From contig CALYAG010000006.1 in NCBI GenBank assembly GCA_944393465.1, positions 1 to 64,000 of the forward strand: a stretch of 64,000 nt of DNA, given 5' to 3'. Shown one piece after another: positions 35,781 to 44,444 of the stretch (within the stretch, counting starts at the first letter, position 1; every line of letters begins with the position of its first letter). Position numbers and translations under genes: made by a program. The notes beneath the pieces were generated by a model. That model saw only the letters and a list, made by a program, of their open reading frames with translations, made no database searches and was not told the DNA's origin. The stretch comes from an uncultured Clostridia bacterium (lineage in GTDB: Bacteria; Bacillota; Clostridia; TANB77; CAG-508).

Positions 35781-36236
35781 TTATTTTATTTTAAATAAGC
35801 ATTCTCCATATTCACACATATCTTCATCTTTTTTGCAAATTTCAACTATTTCACCATCAAATTCACTTTCAATTTCATTCATAAGTTTCATAGCTTCAAT
35901 TATGCAAACAACATCACCTTTTTTTACTTTGTTGCCAACATTTACAAAAGGCTTTGCTGTTGGAGATGATTTACTATAAAATGTTCCTACCATTGGAGCT
36001 TTGATTTCTTTATAATTTTCTTCTGCTTTGTTTTCAGAGTTAGTATGAGCAGTAGTACTTTCTGCTGAAGCTTGTGGCATAACTACTTCATGTACTTCTG
36101 GTTCTGCCTTATATACAACTTTTTGGTCATTTTTCTTCATACTTATTTTAGTTCCATCAGGGAATTCTATTTTTAACTCATCAATTTTAGATTCTCCCAT
36201 ATCTTTAACTATTTCTTTAATATCCTTGTATTCCAT
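35781..36236 (-). CDS. accB: Biotin carboxyl carrier protein of acetyl-CoA carboxylase
   Basis: This 151-residue carrier has an N-terminal assembly segment (MEYKDIKEIVKDMGESKID), a linker rich in Glu/Ala/Ser/Thr and a C-terminal biotinyl domain with the EAMKLMNEI motif. The lysine at about residue 117 is biotinylated, presumably by the BirA encoded at the head of the operon. The start at 36236 is chosen because the ATG at 36248 directly touches GAAAGG. The ribosome site and upstream ATG overlap the fabF stop. Confidence 0.94.
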   Translation of the reverse strand: MEYKDIKEIVKDMGESKIDELKIEFPDGTKISMKKNDQKVVYKAEPEVHEVVMPQASAESTTAHTNSENKAEENYKEIKAPMVGTFYSKSSPTAKPFVNVGNKVKKGDVVCIIEAMKLMNEIESEFDGEIVEICKKDEDMCEYGECLFKIK

Positions 36237-36241
36237 TAAAT

Positions 36242-37486
36242 TTAACATCCTTTCTCATATTTTTTAAATATAATTGTACTATTATGTCCACCAAATCCTA
36301 AAGAATTTGACATTGCATATTCTACCTTTGTATTTCTTCCTTTATTAGGTACTATGTCCAAATCACATTCTTCATCAGGAACTTTGTAATTTATTGTGGG
36401 TGGTACAAAATCATCCTCTACTGCTTTCACACAAGCAATTGCCTCAACAGCTCCAGCTGCTCCAAGTAAATGTCCAGTGTTTCCTTTTGTAGAACTTACC
36501 ATTACAGTTTTACTGCTTTCTCCTAAAGCTGTTTTTATAGCTGCAGTCTCGCAAGAATCATTTAAGTGTGTTGATGTTCCATGAGCATTTATATATGTAA
36601 TATCTTTTGGTTCAATTCCTGCATCTTTAATAGCACTAACCATGGCTCTAGCTCCGCCTTCTCCGCCAGGTGCAGGAGATGTAATATGGTATGCATCTGA
36701 AGAAGCTCCATATCCAACTATTTCAGCATATATTTTTGCTCCTCTTTTCTTAGCATGCTCTAATTCTTCTAATACAAGAACGCCAGCTCCTTCACCCATT
36801 ACAAACCCGCTTCTTTCTTTATCAAAAGGAATGCTTGCTCTGTTTTTATCTGTACTTTGTGTTAATGCTTTAATATTTGTAAATCCAGCTAACCCACATT
36901 TTGTAATAGAAGCTTCTGTACCTCCTGTAAATACAGCATCTTGGTAGCCATGTTTTATAGCTCTATATGCTTCACCAATTGAATGAGTTGCACTTGCACA
37001 AGCGGTAGCTATTGAAAAAGATTCTCCTCTTAGTCCTAAATCAATTGCAACATTACCAGTAGCCATATTTGAAATAACCATTGGTATGAACATAGGTGAG
37101 ATTTTATCATAACCTTTTTCAAAGCATACATTTAATTCTTTTTCGATTGTCTCTAATCCCCCCATACCAGAGCCTATGAAAACACCTACTTTATCAAAAT
37201 CAGTATTTTCCTTTGTCATTCCACTATCCTTCATAGCTTCTCTAGCTGCAATCATGGCAAATTGAGCAAATCTATCTAATCTTCTAGCTGATCTTTTATC
37301 AAAGTAATCTTCTGGATTATAATTTTTAACTTCTCCAGCTAATTTTACTTTAAAGTCTGATACATCAAATAATGTTATTGTATCAATTCCACATTTGCCT
37401 TCTTGCAAACCTTTCCAATACTCCTCTACATTATTTCCTATAGGAGTTATTGCTCCCATTCCTGTAACTACAACTCTTCTTTCCAT
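36242..37486 (-). CDS. fabF: 3-oxoacyl-ACP synthase II FabF
   Basis: This condensing enzyme elongates acyl-ACP with malonyl-ACP. The 414 residues show the thiolase-fold Cys-His-His triad: the cysteine in SIATACASATHSIGEA (about residue 165), NAHGTSTHLNDSCE and STKGNTGHLLGAAGAVE. The protein begins MERRVVVTGMGAITPIGNN. It lies between fabG (upstream, across a palindromic repeat) and accB. Confidence 0.96.
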   Translation of the reverse strand: MERRVVVTGMGAITPIGNNVEEYWKGLQEGKCGIDTITLFDVSDFKVKLAGEVKNYNPEDYFDKRSARRLDRFAQFAMIAAREAMKDSGMTKENTDFDKVGVFIGSGMGGLETIEKELNVCFEKGYDKISPMFIPMVISNMATGNVAIDLGLRGESFSIATACASATHSIGEAYRAIKHGYQDAVFTGGTEASITKCGLAGFTNIKALTQSTDKNRASIPFDKERSGFVMGEGAGVLVLEELEHAKKRGAKIYAEIVGYGASSDAYHITSPAPGGEGGARAMVSAIKDAGIEPKDITYINAHGTSTHLNDSCETAAIKTALGESSKTVMVSSTKGNTGHLLGAAGAVEAIACVKAVEDDFVPPTINYKVPDEECDLDIVPNKGRNTKVEYAMSNSLGFGGHNSTIIFKKYEKGC

Positions 37487-37501
37487 TTTTACTATCCTTT
37501 C

Positions 37502-37711
37502 TTTTTTCAGTTGGGGACGGTCCTAAATCGAAAATCTTTATTTTCCCTTTCTTTTAAAAAATCCCCATTTTAAATTTTTCATTTCATGTCTGTCTAAAAC
37601 CAAAAATTTAATTTCATTTTCTTAATCAAAATTTTCACAAATACAATATTTTCATTTTAGGTCCGTCCCCAAACGAAAATTTTCGATTTAAGACCGTCCC
37701 CAACTGAAAAT
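37502..37711. repeat. Palindromic GGGACGGTCCT repeat between fabG and fabF
   Basis: The outer arms CAGTTGGGGACGGTCCTAAA (37508-37527) and its near-complement (37689-37706) enclose about 160 bases of A/T-rich filler with a further right arm at 37657-37671. The element starts two bases after the fabG stop codon and fills the whole gap to the fabF leader. Confidence 0.85.
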
Positions 37712-37712
37712 A

Positions 37713-38450
37713 TTACATTAGCATTCCGCCATCAACATTTAATACTTGGCCTGTTATGTATGTATTATCTTCTCCTGCTAAGAAGTATACAGCTTTTGCT
37801 ATTTCTTCTGCAGTTCCCATTCTCTTTAGTGGTATTTGACTATTTATATTTTCCTTTACACTATCACTTAGCACTTCTGTCATATCTGTATCTATAAATC
37901 CAGGTGCTACACAGTTTGCTAAAATATTTCTACTTGCTAGCTCTTTTGCAATACTTTTTGTAAATCCTATAATGCCTGCTTTTGAAGCTGCATAATTGCA
38001 TTGACCAGCATTTCCACTTACACCTACAACAGAAGAAATATTTACAATCTTTCCGCTTCTTTTTTTCATCATATATGGAACTACATTTTTTGTAACATTA
38101 AATGTTCCTTTTAAATTTGTATTAATTACATTGTCAAAATCTTCTTCTTTCATTCTCATAATTAAGTTATCTCTTGTAATTCCTGCATTGTTTACAAGCA
38201 CGTCTATTTTTCCAAACTTCTCAATAGCTTGTTTTACTAATTCTTCTGAGGATGCAAAATCTCCAACATTTGCTCTTACAAATAATATTTCATTTTTACT
38301 ATTTATATCATTTTTTAATTTTTCTAAATCAGTATTTTCTGAAACGTAATTTATAACCAAGTTATATCCATTTTCAGCGAACTTTTTAGCTATTGCCTTT
38401 CCAATTCCTCTTGTTCCACCTGTAATTAATGCAACTTTATTCTCTTCCAT
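37713..38450 (-). CDS. fabG: 3-oxoacyl-ACP reductase FabG
   Basis: This 245-residue NADPH-dependent short-chain dehydrogenase reduces 3-oxoacyl-ACP. The cofactor loop is TGGTRGIGKAIA, followed by NNAGITRDNLIMRM. The catalytic Ser-Tyr-Lys set is in NISSVVGVSGNAGQCNYAASKAG, and the protein ends VNVDGGMLM-like (LNVDGGMLM). The ATG at 38450 is preferred because AGAAAGGA lies about eight bases before it, whereas the 38477 start overlaps a repeat. Confidence 0.95.
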   Translation of the reverse strand: MEENKVALITGGTRGIGKAIAKKFAENGYNLVINYVSENTDLEKLKNDINSKNEILFVRANVGDFASSEELVKQAIEKFGKIDVLVNNAGITRDNLIMRMKEEDFDNVINTNLKGTFNVTKNVVPYMMKKRSGKIVNISSVVGVSGNAGQCNYAASKAGIIGFTKSIAKELASRNILANCVAPGFIDTDMTEVLSDSVKENINSQIPLKRMGTAEEIAKAVYFLAGEDNTYITGQVLNVDGGMLM

Positions 38451-38470
38451 TTTATATTTCCTTTCTATTT

Positions 38471-38532
38471 TTTTCATTTAAGGTCCGTCCCCAATCGAAA
38501 ATTTTCGATTTAGGACCGTCCCCAACTGAAAA
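38471..38532. repeat. Palindromic GGGACGGTCC repeat between fabD and fabG
   Basis: A compact copy in which two right-hand arms are linked by ATCGAAAATTTTCGATT. It begins at the fabD stop codon (reading TTTTCAGTTGGGGACGGTCC on the minus strand) and reaches the fabG leader. Confidence 0.85.
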
Positions 38533-39456
38533 TTATTTTAATTTTTCTAAATCTTCTTCTTTTTGTATACTATTGCTTGTGCTTTCTAATTTTTCTTTAT
38601 TTATAAATCCTGTCATTGACTTCCCTGGACCTATCTCTATAAATGTATCTACATTTTCATTTTTAAATATGCTTAAAGCCTTGTCAAATCTTACTGGACT
38701 TATAATGTGTTTAGATAATATTTCAGCAAAATTATCTCCTTCTTTATATATGCTTCCATCTAAATTCTTTATTACACTTACGCCATTTCCTGCTTTGAAC
38801 TCTACTTTTTGTAAATCTTTATAAAATTCTTTGCTTGCCTCTTCTAATGCTTTAGTATGGAATGGTCCGGATGTTTTTAGTGGTATTACTCTTTTTGCGC
38901 CAAGCTCCTTTAGCTCTGTAGATACGCTTTCTATAGCCTTTGCCTCTCCTGATATTACTGTTTGCATACTATAGTTATAATTTGCCGGTACAACAAATTC
39001 TCCATTTGCTTCATGTCTGCTACATACTTCTTCTATCTTAGTAGAATCTAAGCCAATAACAGCTGCCATTGCATATTCTTTTTTTGGTACTAAGTTTTGC
39101 ATATAGTATCCTCTTAGTTTTAGTAATTTAAAGCAATCTTCTAATTTTAGAAAACCTCCATATACCAATGCAACATACTCTCCAAGGCTTAAACCTGCTG
39201 CGTATTCTGCTTTAATGTTCATTTTATCTATAACTGCTAGAATTGCGAGTGATGTTGTAGCTATTGCAAGCTGAGCATTTTTTGTTTCTTTTAGCTCATC
39301 TTCGCTTCCATCAAAGCATAATTCTTTAACTGGCATTTCTGTTACTTTATTTGCTAAATCATATACATCTCTTGCCTCTTCAAATTTATCGTAAAAATCT
39401 TTTCCCATTCCAGTAAATTGGCTTCCTTGACCAGGAAATAAAAAAGCTGCTTTCAT
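38533..39456 (-). CDS. fabD: Malonyl-CoA:ACP transacylase FabD
   Basis: This 307-residue enzyme loads malonyl groups onto acyl carrier protein. The N-terminal AFLFPGQGSQFTGMGKDF, the active-site GLSLGEY serine motif, and FKAGNGV plus the C-terminal IEIGPGKSMTGF match the family. The start at 39456 fits AAAGG nine bases upstream better than the ATG at 39465. No acpP gene lies between it and fabH; the gap contains only a hairpin (GTTACAATTCA at 39505-39515 with its complement at 39545-39555). Confidence 0.94.
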   Translation of the reverse strand: MKAAFLFPGQGSQFTGMGKDFYDKFEEARDVYDLANKVTEMPVKELCFDGSEDELKETKNAQLAIATTSLAILAVIDKMNIKAEYAAGLSLGEYVALVYGGFLKLEDCFKLLKLRGYYMQNLVPKKEYAMAAVIGLDSTKIEEVCSRHEANGEFVVPANYNYSMQTVISGEAKAIESVSTELKELGAKRVIPLKTSGPFHTKALEEASKEFYKDLQKVEFKAGNGVSVIKNLDGSIYKEGDNFAEILSKHIISPVRFDKALSIFKNENVDTFIEIGPGKSMTGFINKEKLESTSNSIQKEEDLEKLK

Positions 39457-39574
39457 TTGGTTCATCCTTTCAATTAATTATATTTCTTATAAAAGCTCCT
39501 GAACGTTACAATTCACAGTTCAAATTATTTTTATAATCTGACTATGAATTGTAACTTTTGAACATATATCGGAA

Positions 39575-40495
39575 CTACACCTCTAGTACAATGCACCCTG
39601 TATTTAAACCTCCACCATAGCCGCACATTAGCAAATTCTGTCCTTCCTGTAAATCTATTTCTGTTAAGGCTATTGGAATACTTGCGCAAAATGTATTTCC
39701 TACACTTTCTATATCTGAAAATAACCTATCATTTGCTATTTTAAGCTTTTTTGCTATTGAATTCATTATTCTAGTATTTGACTGGTGTAACACTATATTT
39801 TGCATATCTTCTATCTTCAAATCTGCCATGCACAATGTTTCATTAATTATTTTTGGAACTTCTGCAACTGCATATTTGTATACTTTTGTCCCATCCATTG
39901 TTAACTTTTTTCCAACCTCATAAGTTAAACACTCTGAATCTTGACCTTGACTTTTGAATTTTGAATAGTATTTTTTAGGCTTATTACTTTTGGTAATAAT
40001 GGTAGCTCCTGCCCCATCCCCAAAAAGAATAGCTGTAGACATATCGTTTGAATCAACTACTGATGATAATTTTTCTACACCTATAACTAATGCTGTGTTA
40101 ATTTTTCCAATTTCTATATAATTATATGCTATATCAAATGCATTTACAAATCCATTGCAACCTGCCAAAATATCTAAACACATACAATCTTTTATATTTA
40201 AAAGTGATTGTACCAAGTAAGATATACCTGGCATAACTTTATTCGATGATGTTGTTGCCACAATTATTAAGTCTATATCATTGCAATTTATGTTTTCATT
40301 TTTAATAGCATCTAAGCTTGCTTTATATGCCATATTTTCTAATGTATCTTCAGCACTTCCATACCATCTGCTTTTAATTCCGCAAACTTTGCATATGTAT
40401 TCTTCTGTTACATTAAACTTTTTGCTTAAATCAGCAGATGTTATTTCTTGTTTTGGCAAATATTTTCCTCTACCTATAATTTTTATTCCACTCAT
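39575..40495 (-). CDS. fabH: 3-oxoacyl-ACP synthase III FabH
   Basis: This initiating condensing enzyme joins acyl-CoA to malonyl-ACP. Of 306 residues, the triad is Cys113 in LDILAGCNGF, His in VLHQSNTRIM and Asn in SVGNTFCASIPIAL. The context around the Cys (AGCNG rather than the common AACSG) and of the Asn (GNTFCAS for GNTSAAS) is slightly unusual but keeps the catalytic residues. It is the first fab gene after birA. Confidence 0.94.
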   Translation of the reverse strand: MSGIKIIGRGKYLPKQEITSADLSKKFNVTEEYICKVCGIKSRWYGSAEDTLENMAYKASLDAIKNENINCNDIDLIIVATTSSNKVMPGISYLVQSLLNIKDCMCLDILAGCNGFVNAFDIAYNYIEIGKINTALVIGVEKLSSVVDSNDMSTAILFGDGAGATIITKSNKPKKYYSKFKSQGQDSECLTYEVGKKLTMDGTKVYKYAVAEVPKIINETLCMADLKIEDMQNIVLHQSNTRIMNSIAKKLKIANDRLFSDIESVGNTFCASIPIALTEIDLQEGQNLLMCGYGGGLNTGCIVLEV

Positions 40496-40528
40496 ATGTG
40501 CTCCGTTTGTTTAAACTTTTTTGTGTTT

Positions 40529-41080
40529 TTATTTTATTGATTTTAAAATACCATTTATATTCTCAATAATTTTTAATATAATTTCTTTTCTATCAAAATT
40601 TTTGCTAAATTGCTTTTTTAACGATGTTGCTATTTTTATAGTTTCATCGTCAAAACATATTTCATTTACATTAAATCCTATACTTATAATCAAATAATTT
40701 ATTTTCCCTGAAATAGTATTTATTTCTGTAAGAATTCCACATATTTTTTTGTTATTTAATAATAAGTCATTAGGGTATTTTATGGTTAAATCAATATTGT
40801 ATAAATTTTTTATAGTTTTTTTAATACTTTCTGCTACATCAACTGTTATGTTATTTAAACTAGATAAATCGCAATCTGGCTTAAAAAGCATACTCATTGC
40901 AATATTGTCATCACTTCCTGTGTACCAAGTTCTTCCGTGAGTTCCTATTCCTGCAGTTTGCTTGTTTGCAATAATTACAGTGCCATTTTCTAATTTATCT
41001 TGATTTTCTTTTACATATAAATGTGTTGATGGCAATTCATCAAAGTATTTAATTTTGTTTATTTCGTTCATATTTTTCAC
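40529..41080 (-). CDS. birA: Short biotin--protein ligase
   Basis: This enzyme attaches biotin to the AccB lysine. At 183 residues it is only the catalytic domain: there is no N-terminal DNA-binding domain, so it is not a BirA-type repressor, and it lacks most of the C-terminal SH3-like domain of usual ligases. Recognisable parts are FDELPSTHLYVKE, QTAGIGTHGRTWYTG (biotinyl-AMP loop) and KYPNDLLLNNKKICGILTE. The start is GTG at 41080 or ATG at 41071; neither has a clear Shine-Dalgarno. It heads the fab-acc operon. Confidence 0.85.
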   Translation of the reverse strand: MKNMNEINKIKYFDELPSTHLYVKENQDKLENGTVIIANKQTAGIGTHGRTWYTGSDDNIAMSMLFKPDCDLSSLNNITVDVAESIKKTIKNLYNIDLTIKYPNDLLLNNKKICGILTEINTISGKINYLIISIGFNVNEICFDDETIKIATSLKKQFSKNFDRKEIILKIIENINGILKSIK

Positions 41081-41086
41081 ATATAT

Positions 41087-41115
41087 ATTTTATAAAAAAG
41101 AAAAAAATCTTGCAA
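41087..41115 (-). promoter_or_regulatory. Probable promoter of the birA-fab-acc operon
   Basis: On the minus strand TTGCAA (41110-41115) and TAAAAT (41087-41092) have a 17-base spacer, immediately upstream of birA. The very short distance to the start codon implies a short or absent 5' leader, consistent with the lack of a Shine-Dalgarno. No FapR- or FabT-like operator was recognised. Confidence 0.5.
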
Positions 41116-41135
41116 GTATATGACCGGGTAGTATA

Positions 41136-41176
41136 AGAAAAAAAACGTATGTGCATTCACTGGTACACATACGTTT
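41136..41176 (-). terminator. Terminator after the VirD4/TraG-like gene
   Basis: A perfect 11-base stem, AAACGTATGTG (41143-41153) with CACATACGTTT (41166-41176), is followed on the minus strand by a T8 run. It isolates the coupling-protein operon from birA. Confidence 0.9.
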
Positions 41177-41181
41177 AATTT

Positions 41182-43410
41182 TTAATCACTTCCAAACAAT
41201 TCATCAAATTTTGCTTCTAATTCTTTTTGAATATCTATTTCATCATCTGATGTATCTTGCATTTGCTTTGTTACTTCATCTTCAAATCCCGGAAGAATGT
41301 TTGCTGTCTGATTTCTAACATTTGAAGTATTATTCAAAGGCTGATTATTTGGTGCAGATGCAAAACTTGATCCCACATTTGAGTTTACCCCAATATTGAA
41401 TCCGTTATTTTGAACTGCTGATGAACCTTGCAAGCCTTGATTTCCTTGCACTGGATTTGCTCCTGCCATATCTGCTTGAAAGCCTTGCAACTGGCTAATT
41501 CCCGCCATTCCTTGAGCTGGTGTTTGCATCGTGCTTCCTGCCATGCCACTAGACATACCTTGATTTCCCTGAACAGTATTTGCTGGCTCTGTTGGTTTAG
41601 CATCCTCAAACAAATCATCTAAAGATTCAATTTTAACATCCTTATTTTGCTCATTTGCCTTTTCATCACCAGTATAAGGATTGTATGGGTTATATTTTCT
41701 CCAATTACCTCTATCTGGGCATTCATAATCATTATGATTAATTCTAGATGAATCAAAATCTCTAAGCATTGGAGTTTTAAAGTACCAGAATTTTTTAGCT
41801 TTTATTGGTTTTAATCCTTTTTCAAAGATTATACAATCATTATTATCCATTCTTCTAAGTTCATCAGGTGTCATTAAAGCTCTCGCCATAATTTGATCTG
41901 ACTCACTAAATCCAGTTCTTACATCTACATTATTTCTATTAACTGATTTACTATTATGCTTGATTGTTTTTTCGCCTAACTCTTTTGAAAAATATTCGAC
42001 AGTAGCATATGAGTTACTTCCTAAGAACACGTGAGTATCACAGTTACCTATAATTGTTTCATACGATTTTTCATATATTGCTTTTAATTGGTCTAAGTTC
42101 TGTAATATAACACTAAATGAAATTCCTCTACTTCTACTTGTAGATATTTTTTTATCAAAGTCTGGAACTTGACCTATGTTTGCAAACTCATCAAGTATGA
42201 AAAATGTTTGAACTGGTAGTTTGCCACCATTTTTATCTGCAAAATCATATAACTGTTGTATCATTTGTGAGAAAAATATTGTAAGTAAAAAGTCATATGC
42301 ACTATGTGTGTCTGATGATACAACATATAAAGCAGTTTTCTTAGTTGCAATATCAACAAAATCTATTGTATTCGTTGAAGTTACATCTGCTATCTCCTTT
42401 GAGTCGAATTTACCAAGTTTTGATTGCAATGTACTTAAAATTGAGCTATATGTTTTTTCTGATGCTATTTCAACAGATTTATAGTTCATTCTTGCTGGGT
42501 GGTCATAAGGTAATTGACTCATAAGTTCTGTAAGTAAGTTGCTTCCACCATTATTATTTGCTGCTCTAACAAGTTCTGCACAACTTGCTAAGTTTTGCTC
42601 TTCTGGTGGTCTTGTGGCTATAATGTAATAAATAAGAGCCTTAAGTAAAATTTCAGCCATGTTATCCCAATATGGGTCTGTTGCTGTTCCTTCTGCTTTT
42701 TGTCCTTTTACAATAGTATTTGCTATAACATCTACGTCTATTTCATTTTGAATGTGCTGTAATGGGTTATAACTATCACTACTTGTTGGATTAACCAAAT
42801 TTAATATTTTTATTTCATAGCCATTTTTTTGTAAAAAGCCTGCTGTTGTATCATATATTTCACCTTTAGGGTCTGTAAATACATATGAACCTAGCATTTG
42901 ATGTGCATTTGGTATGGTATAACTTGAAGATTTACCAGAACCAGAACCACCGACAATTAGTACATTTATGTTTCCTAATTTATTTAATGGTAAATAATGA
43001 TTTTGAGCTAAAAGTAAACCTGAATTTTTACTTAAAACTCTATATTGCTCTCCTCCTTGGCACCAATCACTTGAACCATGCTCTATATCTTGGTATTTAC
43101 TCTTTCTTCTTGCTTTAAATGCTCCTATTCCCACAGCTAAAGCAACAATTACTGTATACCAAAGTGTTGTACTACCAAAAGCTCCTATTGCTTCACTTGT
43201 GAAAACCTTGCCAATTGATGAAAATGATACTATATTTTCTACTAATGCTTCGATAAAAAGAGCTATATCGAATAAACCATCAACATAGCTCTGACTAATG
43301 CTTAAAGCAATAGGCGCAACTAAAAAGATTTCGCCTATTGCCCATAATACTAACGCAAATATTATATATTTTAAATTCTTTTTTATAAATTCACTAAACG
43401 AACTACCCAT
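41182..43410 (-). CDS. VirD4/TraG-type type IV coupling ATPase (orphan)
   Basis: This 742-residue membrane-bound hexameric ATPase of the kind that feeds DNA or proteins to type IV secretion channels. Two or three N-terminal membrane segments (about 13-34, 52-64 and 75-95) precede the ATPase core: Walker A VGGSGSGKSSSY (about 154), the TDPKGE box, a long all-alpha-like region, Walker B FFILDEFANIG and the LQNLDQLKAIY segment. The tail (about 590-742) is Gln/Asn/Gly/Met-rich and disordered, ending in an acidic stretch. It is last in a three-gene operon. No relaxase, VirB4 or other conjugation gene lies nearby, so substrates and partners are unknown. Confidence 0.88.
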   Translation of the reverse strand: MGSSFSEFIKKNLKYIIFALVLWAIGEIFLVAPIALSISQSYVDGLFDIALFIEALVENIVSFSSIGKVFTSEAIGAFGSTTLWYTVIVALAVGIGAFKARRKSKYQDIEHGSSDWCQGGEQYRVLSKNSGLLLAQNHYLPLNKLGNINVLIVGGSGSGKSSSYTIPNAHQMLGSYVFTDPKGEIYDTTAGFLQKNGYEIKILNLVNPTSSDSYNPLQHIQNEIDVDVIANTIVKGQKAEGTATDPYWDNMAEILLKALIYYIIATRPPEEQNLASCAELVRAANNNGGSNLLTELMSQLPYDHPARMNYKSVEIASEKTYSSILSTLQSKLGKFDSKEIADVTSTNTIDFVDIATKKTALYVVSSDTHSAYDFLLTIFFSQMIQQLYDFADKNGGKLPVQTFFILDEFANIGQVPDFDKKISTSRSRGISFSVILQNLDQLKAIYEKSYETIIGNCDTHVFLGSNSYATVEYFSKELGEKTIKHNSKSVNRNNVDVRTGFSESDQIMARALMTPDELRRMDNNDCIIFEKGLKPIKAKKFWYFKTPMLRDFDSSRINHNDYECPDRGNWRKYNPYNPYTGDEKANEQNKDVKIESLDDLFEDAKPTEPANTVQGNQGMSSGMAGSTMQTPAQGMAGISQLQGFQADMAGANPVQGNQGLQGSSAVQNNGFNIGVNSNVGSSFASAPNNQPLNNTSNVRNQTANILPGFEDEVTKQMQDTSDDEIDIQKELEAKFDELFGSD

Positions 43411-43450
43411 AATCTACCTTCTCATTGGTTATGATTTTTTTATTATCAAA

Positions 43451-43750
43451 TTATGATCTTTCTACTTCTCCGCCTTTTTTGCTTCTTATTGCCTTTCTAG
43501 CAATAGCACTAGCAGTTAATCTTCTTTCAGATAATTTTTCAATTTTTTCTCTAACATCCTTAGGGATAGTTAATGGATTAACATCATTTACTGTTATTTC
43601 TAATCCATTTAACTCTGTCATTTCTTCTGGGCTTTCTTTTACATCAGCCTTTCCTTGAACTGCACTGCCAAGCTTTTCTGTAGTCCTTTCAGGTACAAAA
43701 TATAATGCTGAAGCTCTTACTGTTGGTCTTTCATTATTTGTTCCTTCCAC
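43451..43750 (-). CDS. Hypothetical 99-residue protein in the coupling-ATPase operon
   Basis: I do not recognise this protein. It is soluble, starts from GTG with AAAGGAGG eight bases upstream, and has a disordered N-terminus, an acidic middle (SPEEMTELNGLEITVNDVN) and a basic C-terminal helix (EKIEKLSERRLTASAIARKA then RSKKGGEVERS) that could bind nucleic acid or the ATPase. It lies 14 bases after the 170-residue gene and 40 bases before the ATPase gene, so it is probably an accessory or adaptor for it. Confidence 0.75.
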   Translation of the reverse strand: MEGTNNERPTVRASALYFVPERTTEKLGSAVQGKADVKESPEEMTELNGLEITVNDVNPLTIPKDVREKIEKLSERRLTASAIARKAIRSKKGGEVERS

Positions 43751-43764
43751 TAAATAATCCTCCT

Positions 43765-44277
43765 TTATTTTATTTCAAAAGTGAAATAAGATTTGTATGG
43801 TTGTAATTTACATTTTCCTTTGACTTCATTTGTTTGACTATCTATGTATAATTTTGGCTTAACCTCTTCTGTTGTTTCAGGGTCAATAATTGTAAACGCT
43901 CTTTGTAAGTTTGGCGTATAATTAAAGTCCTTCATTTCAAATGGAGTTTCTGAATAAACTGTGTCAAATTTAACTGGAATAGGTCTTTTAGATATTTTTA
44001 ATTTATTATCTTTAAGTAATCCCATATTGACAACAACCTTATCTTGCCCAAAAGATAATATGACTAAGTCTTCTCCTTCTGGCTCTGGATAATCAACATA
44101 AAAGGTCTTTTTTTTCATGTTGCCATTCATTTCTTCAGAGTACACTAATCTTTCAACAGTATATTTAGGATACTGCTTTTGTAATTCCTTGGCTGTTTTG
44201 TTAATTCTGTATATAACTGTGTTTACACCTTGCGGATCAGTTATACTAAAACTTTTACCTTGAAATTCATCAGTCAT
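43765..44277 (-). CDS. Hypothetical 170-residue protein, first in coupling-ATPase operon
   Basis: I do not recognise this protein. It has no signal peptide or membrane helix and begins MTDEFQGKSFSITDPQGVNT. Several segments look like beta strands (KKKTFYVDYP, EDLVILSFGQDKVVVNMGLL, AFTIIDPETTEEVKPKLYID) and it ends FTFEIK. AAAGGAAAGAGG lies before its ATG, which is about 44 bases from a perfect consensus promoter. Being first behind such a strong promoter suggests it is made in quantity, perhaps as a structural part or substrate of the system. Confidence 0.75.
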   Translation of the reverse strand: MTDEFQGKSFSITDPQGVNTVIYRINKTAKELQKQYPKYTVERLVYSEEMNGNMKKKTFYVDYPEPEGEDLVILSFGQDKVVVNMGLLKDNKLKISKRPIPVKFDTVYSETPFEMKDFNYTPNLQRAFTIIDPETTEEVKPKLYIDSQTNEVKGKCKLQPYKSYFTFEIK

Positions 44278-44320
44278 CTTAGCACCTCTTTCCTTTATTT
44301 CTCATTAGTTCAACAATTTT

Positions 44321-44349
44321 ATTATACTACATTATGTATAATATGTCAA
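44321..44349 (-). promoter_or_regulatory. Perfect consensus promoter of the coupling-ATPase operon
   Basis: On the minus strand TTGACA (44344-44349) and TATAAT (44321-44326) have exactly 17 bases between them, the full vegetative consensus and the strongest promoter in the window. Confidence 0.85.
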
Positions 44350-44444
44350 CTAAATCATTAATTCAATTTATTTTAAGCGGTATCTTTACTTAAATATTAA
44401 TTTATATATCGTTTTTGTCAAATTTTTTTGAAAATGGTAACTAT

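Noticed and set aside
41385..41618. 77-codon Gln/Leu-rich frame inside the coupling-ATPase gene
   Set aside because: It is an alternate reading of the low-complexity tail and has no ribosome binding site of its own.
41182..44277. Integrated conjugative element
   Set aside because: Only the coupling ATPase is present. No integrase, relaxase, VirB4, attachment repeats or tRNA junction was found, and flanks are housekeeping genes.
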